DNA from: Chromatium okenii
GTDB lineage: Bacteria; Pseudomonadota; Gammaproteobacteria; Chromatiales; Chromatiaceae
NCBI RefSeq assembly: GCF_016583745.1
Contig: NZ_NRRQ01000003.1
Coordinates: 62,001 to 126,000 of the forward strand
Direction: 5' to 3'
DNA length: 64,000 nucleotides
The translations under genes and the position numbers were made by a program. This document shows, one piece after another, positions 45,864 through 56,400 of this stretch. The notes below the pieces were generated by a model. It searched no databases and had not been told where the DNA came from. It worked only from the letters and a program-made list of their open reading frames with translations. Positions within the stretch are counted from its first letter, which is position 1. Each line of letters starts with the position of its first letter.

Positions 45864-46598
45864 TTAACCATTGGCAGCAGGTTTTAATTCGCGCACCCAC
45901 ATTGCCGTTGCTCCTGCCACTGCGCTCGGCATGACAATAAAGTTAATCACCGGCACCATTCCCAATAACGCCACCGCTCCGCCAAAACTCACGCTCATAC
46001 CCCGTCGTTGCCGTAAACGGTCGCGCAATTCAATAAACGTTAAACCGTGATTGCTCATGGGATATTCCGCGTATTCAACCGCCAGCATCCACGCGGTGTA
46101 TAAAAACCATAATATGGGGCCAATCACGGGCACGAATAACAGCAATAAAAAAGGCACCACCCATTTGAGGGAATACAGAATTTTTCCCAATTCTGCGCCA
46201 AGTGTTGGCAATAATTCTGCAACCCAAGTGTTGGTAGCGATGTTATTTACCAGCGGCTGTCCGGTTAAAAATAACTCAACTTTTTCCGCTAATAGACTAT
46301 TAAAAGGAGCGGCGACAAAATTGGCGACTACGCTAAAGCTGTAGAAAACGACCACCAATAGCAACACCAGAAATAACGGCCAGAGCAACCAATCAAACCA
46401 TTGCAACCAACTCGGTATCTGTGCGTGCAGATGTGCCATGAGCGTTGCAAATTGTGTGATGCCAACATACAACGCCACACAAAAGACAAGGACGTTAATC
46501 AATAATGGCATGATGACAAAGCGCCGCAACCCGGAGCGCGTAATTAACCACATGCCTTCAAATAAATAACCAGCGCCGGTGAGCGGATGAGTGTTCAT
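45864..46598 (-). CDS. cysZ: Sulfate transporter CysZ-like membrane protein
   Basis: This 244-residue inner-membrane protein matches CysZ/EI24: GAGYLFEGMWLITRSGLRRFVIMPLLINV at the start, the segment ANFVAAPFNSLLAEKVE, and a C-terminal SFGGAVALLGMVPVINFIVMPSAVAGATAMW. Four to six hydrophobic segments are visible. CysZ in Escherichia coli lets sulfate into the cell for cysteine synthesis. It lies 26 nt downstream of nadB on the same strand. The cysteine link with the cysS gene 11 kb away is probably incidental. Confidence 0.88.
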   Translation of the reverse strand: MNTHPLTGAGYLFEGMWLITRSGLRRFVIMPLLINVLVFCVALYVGITQFATLMAHLHAQIPSWLQWFDWLLWPLFLVLLLVVVFYSFSVVANFVAAPFNSLLAEKVELFLTGQPLVNNIATNTWVAELLPTLGAELGKILYSLKWVVPFLLLLFVPVIGPILWFLYTAWMLAVEYAEYPMSNHGLTFIELRDRLRQRRGMSVSFGGAVALLGMVPVINFIVMPSAVAGATAMWVRELKPAANG

Positions 46599-46624
46599 GG
46601 TATATCCTAATCCTGTTGAATGCG

Positions 46625-48235
46625 TTAATCCCGACGCGGTTGATAACTGTCTGGAATTAAAATGGTAGGGCTGCGCTGGCTGGCATCTTTGCTGGGAAAA
46701 TCCAATGTGTAATGCAGCCCACGACTTTCGCGCCGGCGCAGTGCGGATTGAATAATTAAATCGGCGACTTCTAATAAATTGCGCAATTCAATTAAATCGT
46801 TATTAACGCGAAAATGGCTGTAATACTCAATCACTTCCTGCGCCAGCAAATCCGCCCGCCGTTTGGCGCGATATAAGCGTTTATTTGTCCGCACAATGCC
46901 GACGTAATCCCACATAAAGCGCCGCAATTCATCCCAATTGTGCGTCACCACCACTTCTTCATCCGGTTCGGTCACGCGACTTTCATCCCACGCCGGCACC
47001 TCCGGCGGCAGCGGCCAGTCCGCCAAACGCTGCTCAATGTCTGCTGCGGCCGCTTCCGAATACACCAGACATTCCAACAACGAATTGCTCGCCATCCGAT
47101 TCGCACCGTGCAAACCGGTGTAAGCCGTTTCGCCGCTGGCATACAGCCCCGGCACGTCGGTGCGGGCGCGATGATCGACCATCACGCCGCCGCAGGTGTA
47201 ATGCGCCGCTGGCACCACCGGCATCGGATCGCGGGTGATGTCAATCCCCAGCTCCAAACAGCGCCCGTGAATCGTCGGGAAATGTTCGAGAATGAAATCA
47301 GCGGGTTGGTGCGAAATATCGAGATAGACGCATTCTGCGCCGAGCCGTTTCATTTCGTGGTCAATGGCGCGAGCGACGATGTCACGCGGGGCGAGTTCGG
47401 CGCGACTGTCAAAACGGGGCATAAACCGCTCGCCATCTGGCAGCAGCAAATGTGCTCCTTCGCCGCGCAGCGCCTCGCTGATCAAATACGTCCGCGCTTG
47501 CGGGTGATACAAACAGGTCGGATGAAACTGCATGAATTCCATATTGGCGACGCGGCAGCCCGCCCGCCACGCCATCGCTATGCCGTCGCCGGTCGAAACG
47601 TCAGGGTTGCTGGTGTAGAGATACACTTTGTTTGCGCCGCCGGTGGCGAGCACCACGAACTTCGCCAAAAAGGTCTCCACCTGTCCGCTCTCACGATTGA
47701 GCAGATATGCGCCGAGACAGCGATGCTCGGAGCGCGATTTGGTGGTGATGAGATCAACGGCGATGTGCTGTTCATAAAGGTTGACGTTGGGGCGCGTGCG
47801 AATCTGTGCCTCCAGCGTCGTCTCCACCGCGTGTCCGGTGGCGTCAGCGGCATGAACCACGCGGCGATAAGTGTGCCCACCTTCGCGGGTGAGGTGATAA
47901 CCGCCAGCGGAGGTGTATTCGGCGTTGCGGGTGAAGGCGACGCCCTGCTCGAAGAGCCAGCGAATGTTGTCGGGACCGCGCTCAACGATATGTTGCACGA
48001 CCTGCGCTTCGCACAGCCCCGCGCCAGCTTTGAGCGTGTCTTGGACGTGCGCTTCAATGGAATCACCGGCATCCAGCACGGCGGAGATGCCGCCTTGCGC
48101 ATACAGGGTGCTGCCTTCGCGCAGATCGCGTTTGGAGACAACGGCGATGGAAATATCGTCGCGCAGGCGCAGCGCGAGGCTGAGACCTGCCGCACCGCTG
48201 CCGAGGATGAGAACGTCGTGAATGATTGGAGGCAT
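46625..48235 (-). CDS. nadB: L-aspartate oxidase
   Basis: NadB oxidises L-aspartate to iminoaspartate with FAD, the first step of NAD synthesis; NadA then condenses it with dihydroxyacetone phosphate. The 536-residue flavoprotein has the FAD fold [17 protein letters not shown], the substrate region [32 protein letters not shown] and [25 protein letters not shown], and ends in the succinate-dehydrogenase-type helical domain. It differs from fumarate reductase by size and context. The gene starts at ATG 48235 and a short GTTGTCAGT-type repeat lies just upstream. cysZ follows. Confidence 0.95.
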   Translation of the reverse strand: MPPIIHDVLILGSGAAGLSLALRLRDDISIAVVSKRDLREGSTLYAQGGISAVLDAGDSIEAHVQDTLKAGAGLCEAQVVQHIVERGPDNIRWLFEQGVAFTRNAEYTSAGGYHLTREGGHTYRRVVHAADATGHAVETTLEAQIRTRPNVNLYEQHIAVDLITTKSRSEHRCLGAYLLNRESGQVETFLAKFVVLATGGANKVYLYTSNPDVSTGDGIAMAWRAGCRVANMEFMQFHPTCLYHPQARTYLISEALRGEGAHLLLPDGERFMPRFDSRAELAPRDIVARAIDHEMKRLGAECVYLDISHQPADFILEHFPTIHGRCLELGIDITRDPMPVVPAAHYTCGGVMVDHRARTDVPGLYASGETAYTGLHGANRMASNSLLECLVYSEAAAADIEQRLADWPLPPEVPAWDESRVTEPDEEVVVTHNWDELRRFMWDYVGIVRTNKRLYRAKRRADLLAQEVIEYYSHFRVNNDLIELRNLLEVADLIIQSALRRRESRGLHYTLDFPSKDASQRSPTILIPDSYQPRRD

Positions 48236-48240
48236 TGTTT

Positions 48241-48268
48241 TGAGTTGTCAGTGGTCAGTTGGCAGTGG
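48241..48268. repeat. GTTGTCAGTGGTCAGTTGGCAGT repeat upstream of nadB
   Basis: Three related units (GTTGTCAGT, GGTCAGTT, GGCAGTGG) occupy the 57-base gap between the osmC-like gene and nadB. They belong to the dispersed GTTGTCAGTT family. Confidence 0.6.
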
Positions 48269-48292
48269 ACAGGTCGGACGCAGCACTTGGCG

Positions 48293-48754
48293 TCATTCGG
48301 ATTGGTGCAGCATTTCGCCTGCTTCATTTTGGACGGTGACGCGCAGCGGAATACCTTGGCGAATGCTGGCGGACACCACGCAGAAATCTTCAAACAGCGT
48401 TTTACAACGGGCAAAACGCGGTGAATCAGTGATTGCTGCGCTCACAATCAACGTGACTTCCAAACCGGTGATGCGTTGCCGTTTTTGCGCATTGCGTCCC
48501 ATGATGCAAATCACCTCGCTCCGCAAACAATTGTCTGGCGGCTCTTCTTTGAATACGCAATACAACAAGCTGGCGCTTAAACAATTGGCGGCAGCGGCAG
48601 CGAGCAGGCGCGAGGCATTCGGGCCTTTTTGTTCACCCAGCGGCGGTGGCTCGTCCATCAATAAATCTGGGGCGCGTTTCCAATCAAACGCCGCGTTAAT
48701 TTGAAACCCTTCTTGCTGCGTGAGGTGAATAATAAAACGACCTTCTTCTGACAT
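48293..48754 (-). CDS. OsmC family protein
   Basis: This 153-residue protein has the OsmC/Ohr fold pattern: GPNASRLLAAAAANCLSASLLYCVFK (the redox cysteine C58 region) and SASIRQGIPLRVTV near the end. Classical OsmC and Ohr members use two cysteines to reduce organic hydroperoxides; the second cysteine would be in the C-terminal half (CKTLFEDFCVVS). The role could be peroxide defence or another thiol chemistry. It is divergent from pyrD across a 75-base gap and upstream of nadB. It could be a diverged YhfA-like member. Confidence 0.82.
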   Translation of the reverse strand: MSEEGRFIIHLTQQEGFQINAAFDWKRAPDLLMDEPPPLGEQKGPNASRLLAAAAANCLSASLLYCVFKEEPPDNCLRSEVICIMGRNAQKRQRITGLEVTLIVSAAITDSPRFARCKTLFEDFCVVSASIRQGIPLRVTVQNEAGEMLHQSE

Positions 48755-48829
48755 GATTGCGTCCTAAAAAATGCTGCGCACAGCGGAAATGAAAACCGAC
48801 TTTTTGAGTGCTTTGGAGTGAATAAACCA

Positions 48830-49897
48830 GTGAATCATACGATAGACGCCAGCCCCGTTTGGTCATTATTGCGACCGTTGCTGTTCCAGCTTGATCCTGA
48901 GCGTGCTCACAATCTTACTTTGCGCGTGCTGGCGCAGTGGTCAGCGCGGTTTGATGGCAAATTATCCAGCACCGATGTGGCGCGGACGCCCAGTTTAGCG
49001 GTTGACGCCCTTGGGCTGCGGTTTCCCAATCCAATTGGTGTGGCGGCGGGTTTGGATAAAGACGCGGTAGCGATTGCGGCGTGGCAGGCGTTGGGATGTG
49101 GCTTGATTGAAGTGGGCACGGTGACGGCGCACCCGCAGCCGGGCAATCCGCGTCCGCGATTATTTCGCCTGCCTCGTGACGGCGCAATCATCAACCGGAT
49201 GGGTTTTAACAACGCGGGCGCAGCCGCGCTGGCGACGCAGTTGGAACGGGTGCGGGCGCGAGGACTGCTGCAAGTGCCGCTCGGCGTCAATCTCGGCAAA
49301 TCCAAAATCACCCCGCCAGAACAGGCTGCGGCTGATTATCGCCAGAGTTTTGAACGGGTGGGCGCGTTGGCCGATTATGTGGTGGTCAACATTTCCAGTC
49401 CCAACACGCCCGGCTTGCGCGATTTGCAGCGGGTGGACGAGGTGACGCGGATCATCGCGGCGGTGCAGGAACCCAATCAGCGCCTGAGTCGCCCGCGTCC
49501 GCTGCTGCTCAAATTGGCACCGGATTTGGCGGATGACGATGCGCTGGCCTGCGCTCACGCGGCGCTGGATGCCGGTTGCGCCGGTTTGGTGTTGACGAAC
49601 ACAACGATTCAATTTGAGGGCGTGATGACGGCGACGGCGGGCATGAGTGGCGGTTTATCGGGACGACCGCTGCTGGCGCGGAGCACCGAGTTATTGCGGA
49701 AAGTGCGAGCGGAGGTGGGGCCGACGCCGGTGTTGATTGGCGTCGGCGGGGTGATGACGCCGGCTGATGTGGCGGCGAAATTGGCAGCCGGTGCCAATCT
49801 CGTGCAGCTTTACAGCGGTTTGATTTATTACGGGCCGAGTCTGGTGCGGGCGAGCTGCCGCTGGTTGCGTTCAGCGCAAGCGCCAAGCGTCAGCTAA
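48830..49897 (+). CDS. pyrD: Dihydroorotate dehydrogenase (quinone)
   Basis: PyrD oxidises dihydroorotate to orotate with FMN and passes electrons to quinone at the membrane. The 355-residue class 2 enzyme has an N-terminal amphipathic helix (SPVWSLLRPLLFQLDPERAH), FPNPIGVAAGLDKDA, GFNNAGA, the catalytic serine region VVNISSPNTPGLR, and the FMN loop LIGVGGVMTPADVAAKLAAGAN. The GTG at 48830 follows TTGGAG by 11 nt; a GTG at 48818 in the same frame is an alternative. Its last 27 bases overlap the 3' end of the convergent GGDEF/EAL gene. Confidence 0.95.
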   Translation: MNHTIDASPVWSLLRPLLFQLDPERAHNLTLRVLAQWSARFDGKLSSTDVARTPSLAVDALGLRFPNPIGVAAGLDKDAVAIAAWQALGCGLIEVGTVTAHPQPGNPRPRLFRLPRDGAIINRMGFNNAGAAALATQLERVRARGLLQVPLGVNLGKSKITPPEQAAADYRQSFERVGALADYVVVNISSPNTPGLRDLQRVDEVTRIIAAVQEPNQRLSRPRPLLLKLAPDLADDDALACAHAALDAGCAGLVLTNTTIQFEGVMTATAGMSGGLSGRPLLARSTELLRKVRAEVGPTPVLIGVGGVMTPADVAAKLAAGANLVQLYSGLIYYGPSLVRASCRWLRSAQAPSVS

Positions 49898-52800
49898 CAC
49901 TTCCGGCAGCAGCGGACGACTGAATAAATATCCCTGACCTTCGATGCAGCCTTCCGCGACGAGAAAGTCGATTTGTCCCAAGGTTTCAATGCCTTCGGCG
50001 AGCGTTTCGAGTCCCAAGCTGCTGCCGAGCGCCAAAATCGCCCGCACAATCGCGTCATCATTCGGGTCTTCGGTCAGCTTTTCGACGAAGGAACGATCAA
50101 TTTTCAAGCGGTTGAGCGGCAGCCGCTTGAGATACGACAGCGACGAATAGCCGGTACCAAAATCATCTACCGCCAGCGTCACTCCCAGCTCCCGCAATGC
50201 CACCAGCGCCTGAATCCCCACCTCCGGATTGCGCATGATCATCGACTCCGTGACTTCCAGCTCCAAACGGTCGGGCGTGATGCCGGTGCGTTGCAAGATG
50301 TCGGCGATTTCGTCAACCAGATTGCCGCGCTCCAGCTCCCGCACCGACAGATTGACCGCCAAGCGCGGCACTCGGAACCCGGCATGATCCCAAGCAATCA
50401 TCTGCCGACAGCTTTCCTCCAGCACCCACGCGCCGAGCCGATCAATCAAGCCAACGTCTTCGGCTATCGGGATAAATTGGTTGGGCGGAATCAATCCCAG
50501 CACGGGGTGATGCCAGCGGCACAGCGCCTCCACGCCGCACAGGTGCTGCGTGTTGTGTAAGCTCAGTTGCGGTTGATAGTGCAGGATAAATTCCTGCCGT
50601 TGCAGCGCCCCGTGCAGATCGTGCTCCAAGCGCAGGCGCTCGGTCACACCTTCGGTCATGGCGGTGTTAAAGAAACTAAAGCCATTGCGACCGCTGTTTT
50701 TGGTTTGATACATGGCGATGTCGGCATGACGCACCAGCGCATCAATGTTCTCGCCGTCTTGCGGATACAGACTCACGCCCATGCTGGCGGTGACAAACAA
50801 CTCATGCCCTTCGACGATAAAGGGTTGGCTGAATGCGGCCAGCAGCCGCTCGACAAAGTTGGTGGCGAACCGCAGCGCGGGAATGTCGTCGAGAATAATC
50901 ACGAATTCATCACCGCCGAGACGGGCGATGGTGTCGGCTTCGCGCACCTGCTTTGCCAGCACCGTCGCCACCTGTTTGAGCAACGCATCGCCGATGGGAT
51001 GGCCGAGCGTGTCGTTGACGGTTTTGAAGCGATCCAAATCCAAAAAGACCAGCCCGACTTGGCGCTGATAGCGGGCGGCGCGTTGCAGACATTGCTCCAG
51101 CCGCGCTTGAAACAGGCTGCGATTGGGCAAGCCGGTGAGCGCGTCGTGGTGGGCGAGATAGGCCAGCTTTTCTTCCGAGCGTTTGAGATGGGTGATGTCG
51201 CGGAACACGCCGACGTAGTGCGTCAATTCGCCGCTGCTATCGACGACGGCGCTGATGGTCATCAATTCGGGATAAATCTGTCCGTTTTTGTGGCGATTCC
51301 ACAACTCGCCGCGCCATTGTCCGGTGCGCTGTAACTCTACCCACATCTCCCGATAAAACTCAGGCGAGTGCCGCCCGGAATTGAGCAAGCGCGGGGTGGC
51401 TCCGAGCACTTCTTCTTCGGTGTAGCCGGTGATTTCGACGAAGGCGCGATTGACCGCCAAAATGCGCTCTTCGGGATCGGTAATGACCACGCCTTCGGCG
51501 GTGTTTTCAAACACTCGCGCCGCCTGCCGCAGCGATTTGTCAGCCTCCATGCGGGCGGTGACATCTTGAATGGTGCCCAACAGTTTGACGACGACGCCAT
51601 GTTCCAACACCGCTTCACAGGCGATCTGCACCCAGATGGAACGCTGGCGGGCGGTGATGAGTCGTGCTTGTAAATCAAAAGGTTGACCGAGCGAGACGGC
51701 AATATCGACCACTTTTTCGAGCTTGGTGCGGTCGTTGGGATGAAAGAATTTCAAACTTTGCGCAAACGATAGCGTGGCGGTTTGCGGCAGCTCAAAGATG
51801 TCAAAGGTGACGGGCGTCCAGCGCAGCGCGTTGGTGACGGGATCAAATTCCCAGCCGCCCACTTTGGCCATGCGTCCGGTGGCGTTGAGGAAATCCTCGC
51901 TGCGTTTCAGCGCCTCCTCAAAACGTTTGCGGGAGGTGATGTTGCGATTGACGCCGCGCCGTCCGAGATAGCGCCCGTCTTCGCTGATGACGGGATTGCA
52001 AATATGCTCAATCCAGCGTTCCTCGCCGTCGCGGGCGATGATGCGAAACTCAATGCAATCAACAGCTTCCTCATCTGGCGCGATGGTTAACGCGCTGCCG
52101 TGCCGATGCCAAATCTCGCGGTCGGCGGGATGCACTAAATGGCTGAAGAGGTTGAGATCGTGGAGGAAGGCTTCCGGCGGATAGCCAGACAATTTGAGGC
52201 ACGCGGGCGACATGTAGCGATAGGTGCCGTCGGGGCCGAGCCAGTATTCCCAGTCGGGGCTGTATTGCGCCAGCACGCGATAGCGTTCGCGGCTGTCGCG
52301 CAGATGTTCTTCATCGGCGTTGCGATCTAAAAAGCCGGAGACATGGGTGGCGACGGCCATCAACAGCGATTGTTCTTCGTGCAAAAAGTAAACGCGCTCT
52401 GCGCCCGGCGGCGGGGCGCGATAGATGACGGCGATGTCACCTTCACAGCCTTTGGCGAGAAACAAGCGGGCAGTCAACATCCAGTCGGTGATGGCAAAGC
52501 CAGCGGTTTGAAAGGTGAACTCCGGCAGCCGAATCCGCGCTTCCGCCAGCTCAGGAAATTGCCACGCCTCCGGCAGCCGTTCGACCACTTGGCGCAGCGT
52601 CGCCGCGACGGGCGCGTTGGCTTGATGGGTCAGCGCCAGCACGTCGTGCAAACACGCCAATTCTTTCAAGCGTTCTTTCAAATTGGCTTCGCTGCGGCGC
52701 AAGCGTTCGCTGGTTTCAAGCAAATCTTGGCGCTGGCGCACGGCCTCGGTGCGGTCGATCACCGCGCAGACAAATTGCGGCGGCGCATCTTCAGTCGTCG

Positions 52801-53341
52801 GCAAGGACGCAAAATGCACATCGCCGATAAAAGCGCCGTTCGCGCTGCCGCGAAAATGGACTTCTGTGAGTTCGAGCGTTTGGGTGCCGGTCAATTTAGA
52901 CCACGCGCCAATGACGGTACCGCGATCACTTTCTTCAATCAGGCGGGCGAAAAAGTGTTGATGAAAATGGACATCGCGGAGATGAAACAGGCGCTGCGCT
53001 GCGAGATTACTTTCTTTGACTAAACCGGTGCGATCAATCACCAATTCTGCAATAGGCAACGTATTAAAAAAAGACGTGAAGCGATGGAGCGCGTTATGGC
53101 TGTGGCGCTGACTGCGCAACAATTCTTCATTTTGAATTTCAAGTTCGGCTTGATAAATCCGCAAATTTTCAACAAGAGCGGTGACTTCAACATCGCTATT
53201 AGCCAACACCTTATCGGCGAGATCAAAACGCTTGTGATGCAATGCTTCTAGCGCCCGTTCGCGCAATTCTTCCGGCGAAATGCTCATTAGTTCTTTAATC
53301 CGCCGTGCATCATCTTGCTCCGTTTCTTTTCGAGTGCTCAT
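49871..53341 (-). CDS. PAS-rich diguanylate cyclase/phosphodiesterase (GGDEF-EAL)
   Basis: This 1156-residue regulator of cyclic di-GMP has no membrane segment. It has a coiled N-terminal part (about 40-80, LEIQNEELLRSQR) and PAS-type sensor domains: around 85-190, 350-460 with RYRVLAQYSPDWEYWLG, 480-590, and 610-720 (VFENTAEGVVITD). A GAF-like segment (about 230-340) lies between the first and second. These are followed by a GGDEF domain with intact GGDEF at 809-813 (catalytic) and an EAL domain with EAL at 938-940, DDFGTGYSSL and a C-terminal LAEGIET. Both enzymatic halves look active, so net effect cannot be told. The 3' end overlaps pyrD. It lies next to a CheB-CheR fusion. Confidence 0.92.
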   Translation of the reverse strand: MSTRKETEQDDARRIKELMSISPEELRERALEALHHKRFDLADKVLANSDVEVTALVENLRIYQAELEIQNEELLRSQRHSHNALHRFTSFFNTLPIAELVIDRTGLVKESNLAAQRLFHLRDVHFHQHFFARLIEESDRGTVIGAWSKLTGTQTLELTEVHFRGSANGAFIGDVHFASLPTTEDAPPQFVCAVIDRTEAVRQRQDLLETSERLRRSEANLKERLKELACLHDVLALTHQANAPVAATLRQVVERLPEAWQFPELAEARIRLPEFTFQTAGFAITDWMLTARLFLAKGCEGDIAVIYRAPPPGAERVYFLHEEQSLLMAVATHVSGFLDRNADEEHLRDSRERYRVLAQYSPDWEYWLGPDGTYRYMSPACLKLSGYPPEAFLHDLNLFSHLVHPADREIWHRHGSALTIAPDEEAVDCIEFRIIARDGEERWIEHICNPVISEDGRYLGRRGVNRNITSRKRFEEALKRSEDFLNATGRMAKVGGWEFDPVTNALRWTPVTFDIFELPQTATLSFAQSLKFFHPNDRTKLEKVVDIAVSLGQPFDLQARLITARQRSIWVQIACEAVLEHGVVVKLLGTIQDVTARMEADKSLRQAARVFENTAEGVVITDPEERILAVNRAFVEITGYTEEEVLGATPRLLNSGRHSPEFYREMWVELQRTGQWRGELWNRHKNGQIYPELMTISAVVDSSGELTHYVGVFRDITHLKRSEEKLAYLAHHDALTGLPNRSLFQARLEQCLQRAARYQRQVGLVFLDLDRFKTVNDTLGHPIGDALLKQVATVLAKQVREADTIARLGGDEFVIILDDIPALRFATNFVERLLAAFSQPFIVEGHELFVTASMGVSLYPQDGENIDALVRHADIAMYQTKNSGRNGFSFFNTAMTEGVTERLRLEHDLHGALQRQEFILHYQPQLSLHNTQHLCGVEALCRWHHPVLGLIPPNQFIPIAEDVGLIDRLGAWVLEESCRQMIAWDHAGFRVPRLAVNLSVRELERGNLVDEIADILQRTGITPDRLELEVTESMIMRNPEVGIQALVALRELGVTLAVDDFGTGYSSLSYLKRLPLNRLKIDRSFVEKLTEDPNDDAIVRAILALGSSLGLETLAEGIETLGQIDFLVAEGCIEGQGYLFSRPLLPEVLADAWRLR

Positions 53342-53392
53342 TCGCTTTTCCGCGATAAAACAAAAGAGATAACTGTTATTCGTTAAAAAATG

Positions 53393-53434
53393 AAGTTGTC
53401 AGTTTAATGCGTTATCAGTTGTCAGTTGTCAGTC
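53393..53434. repeat. GTTGTCAGTTTAATGCGTTATCAGTTGTCAGTT-type repeat
   Basis: Four units of the GTTGTCAGTT/GTTATCAGTT type fill most of the gap between the GGDEF/EAL gene and the CheB-CheR fusion on the minus strand. The family is dispersed throughout the window. Confidence 0.65.
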
Positions 53435-53445
53435 AAGTGCGTTAA

Positions 53446-56400
53446 TCATGGTTGCAACCGCCCCGACACCCACTTGCTCACATTGATATGACTAATAATC
53501 ACGCCGCCACCCGGATGTTTAATTGGCGCAACGTGCATCACATACCAGCGTTGCTCGGTGGGCGTGTGACGTGGATATTCAATTGAAAACGCCTCGGCAT
53601 TGCCTTCAAGCACGCGCCGAATGCCCAGCATGGCTTCTTTAACCGTCGTTTCATCCGCAATCTGCCGCAGATCGCACACGTCCAAATAATTCGTTCCCAA
53701 TCCCGATTGTTGTAGCGACAAATGATTGTTGTCTTTGGCGAATTCTTGCCAAGAACGATTCACCATTGTAATGACGCCATTGGCATCCAATACCGCAACA
53801 TGCTCTGGCAATGAATCCAGCACCGCTTGCAGCCGTTCCACATCGCGCAGCGTCGTAATATCCACAAAGGTTGCCACCGCGCCCCGCGCTTCACCAGAAC
53901 GCACTGCATACGGCAACACCCGCGCTAAATAATGGCGTCCATTCGCGGCGTCAATCTCGTGTTGGAGCATTTCACCGCTGGCGATGGTGCGATGCAATTC
54001 GGGTAAGAATTCGGGGTATTGCAACAAGTTGGTGAAATCATCAATCGGGCGTCCCAAATCGCCATCGCGGATTTTGAATAGCGCAGTTGCTTCAGGAGTG
54101 AAGCGGGTTAAACGCAATTGCGAATCCACAAAAACGGTGGCAATAGATGCCGCTTTTGCCATGCCGTCTAAATCGGCGTTGAGGCGATTAAGAATTTCAA
54201 TCTTCTCTTGGTTTTCCGCGTTGACGGTGTACAGCTCTTCATTCACCGATTGCAGTTCTTCATTAGAACTTTGCAGTTCTTCATTCGATGCCATCAATTC
54301 TTCATTGGTGGCTTGTAATTCCTCATTTGCAGTTTCTAATTCCTCAATCGTCGCCTGCAAACTTTCTCGCGTCGCTGCCAGCTCCCGCTCCAACGTTTCC
54401 AACCGCTGCGCGGTTTCACGGTCAAGGCTCAGGGTTTCAATCTGCGCCGGCGTGACGCCAGCCGCTGCCAGATTCGCCGCTACCTCGCCCTCGTCGGAAA
54501 TCGTCAACGGTGACTCGGTTTCAAACGACAGCAGCAAATGCGGCTCGCCGTGTGGCGGCTCCAGCGGACGCGCCACCAGCCGCAGCCGTTCGGTGCGCTT
54601 GTCGTCCAGCGACAGACCGAGCAAATCAGATCGCAGCGGCGCACGATCTCGCGCCGCTTTGTAGAGCAGCGCCTTGGCAATGGCGACCAGCGAACTCGGC
54701 AGTAACTTGGCTAAATCCAGCGTTACCGCGCCCTCGCCGATGCGCAGATAATGGCTGACATCGCCAAAAACGTGTAGCAAATCATGGCGTTGATTGAGCA
54801 GCAAACTGGTCGGCGCGTAGCTGCGCAGCAACAGATTTTGCGCGGCATCAATCGCCGCTGCATCGCTCGCCACCCCGTGCGTGCGAATGCCCGGACGCGG
54901 CCGCGCTCCGGTGACGGAACTGCGCGACAAGGTGGCAATCGCGGTATCCAGCGGCAGCGCGACGTGGCGCAGAATCCGATAAATTTTGTGTTTGGAGCTG
55001 ACGGCGGTGAAATCGGTTTGCAGATTGGCGAGCGTTTCGCTGGGGCCGAGAAACATAAATCCGCCCGGTGCCATCGCGTATTGCAGCCGCCGCAGCGCCC
55101 GTTCTTGCGCTTCAGAACGGAAATAAATCAACAGGTTGCGGCAGGACACCAAATCCATGCGCGTGAATGGCGGGTCTTCCAGCAAATTGTGGCGGGCAAA
55201 GACGATGCTTTGGCGAATCTCGGTTTTGACGACGAAATGATTGCCGCGCCGTAAAAAGAACTTTTCCAACCGTTCTGGCGAGATTTCAGCGGTGATCGCT
55301 TCGGAAAACACGCCCGCGCCGCCGACTTCGACGTTTTGCGATTCCACGTCGGTCGCAAACAGCTTGAAATTCGGCCAACGCCGCGCCCGATCAAAGGCTT
55401 CGGCAAACAAAATTGCCAACGAATAGGCTTCTTCACCAGTGGCGATGCCGGGTGCCCAGACGCGAATCGGTTGATTATCGGGGCGCTCGGCGACGATGGT
55501 TTTCACCGCCGTTTCTGAAAGAATTTCAAAGGCTTCGGGATCACGAAAAAAGCTGGTGACGGGAATCAGCAGCTCACGCCGCAGCGTCGCCAACTCGCCG
55601 CGATCTGCGCTCAACAGGCGCACATAATTGAGCAAATCGGGGGTTTGGCGCACTTGCATCCGCCGCTCCATCCGCCGCATCACCGTCGCCGGTTTATATT
55701 CGCGGAAGTTAATGCCGCCGGAGTGTTGCAACAGGTGCATCACCTCCTCGTGGGCGTTGTCTTGATCGATTTCCGTCGCCAACACTGGCATCCGAATTTT
55801 AACGTGGGGTAATTGATGAATGTGCTCAAGCAGACGCGGGCCGAGCTCTTCGGGCGGCAAGATCGCGTCCACCAAACCGGTGGCAATCACGCTGCGCGGC
55901 ATCCCGTCAAATTTCGCTGATTCCGGGTCCTGCGCCAGCAAAAAACCACCCGCGTCGTTAATGACCACCGAGCCGCGAGTGCCGTCGGAGCCAGTGCCGG
56001 ACAGAATGACGCCGATGCCGCGATTGCCGAATTCTTTGGCCAGCGAACTGAAAAAATGATCGACCGGCAGCGTTAAACCACGCGGATTTTTAGGGCTGAG
56101 GCGCAACACGTCACCAGATACGCTCATCATGCTGGCGGGCGGAATCAGATGCACCCGATCCGCTTCGATCTTCATATCGTGCTCAACCGTCACCACCGGC
56201 ATCGCGGTGTGGCGCGAAAGCAGATTGGCCATCATGCTTTTATGATCGGGCGACAGATGCTGAATCACGACATAAGCCGCGCCGGTAGTCGCCGGCAGTC
56301 CTTGAAAAAAGCGCTCCAGCGCGTCCAGCCCGCCAGCGGAAGCGCCAACGGCGACGACGTAACCTTTGAAACGGTTGCCATTAGAGGTCAAACGCGGATG

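Noticed and set aside
46940-48424. A 494-codon open frame antisense to nadB and the osmC-like gene
   Set aside because: It lies opposite two well-supported genes and its translation is rich in His, Arg and Gln with no domain, typical of an antisense shadow in GC-rich DNA.
54180-54420. A repeat array (recurrent TTCTTC / GCAGTTCTTCATT units), possibly CRISPR-like or a minisatellite
   Set aside because: It encodes the NEELQ coiled-coil heptads of the CheB-CheR fusion; the periodicity comes from the protein repeat.
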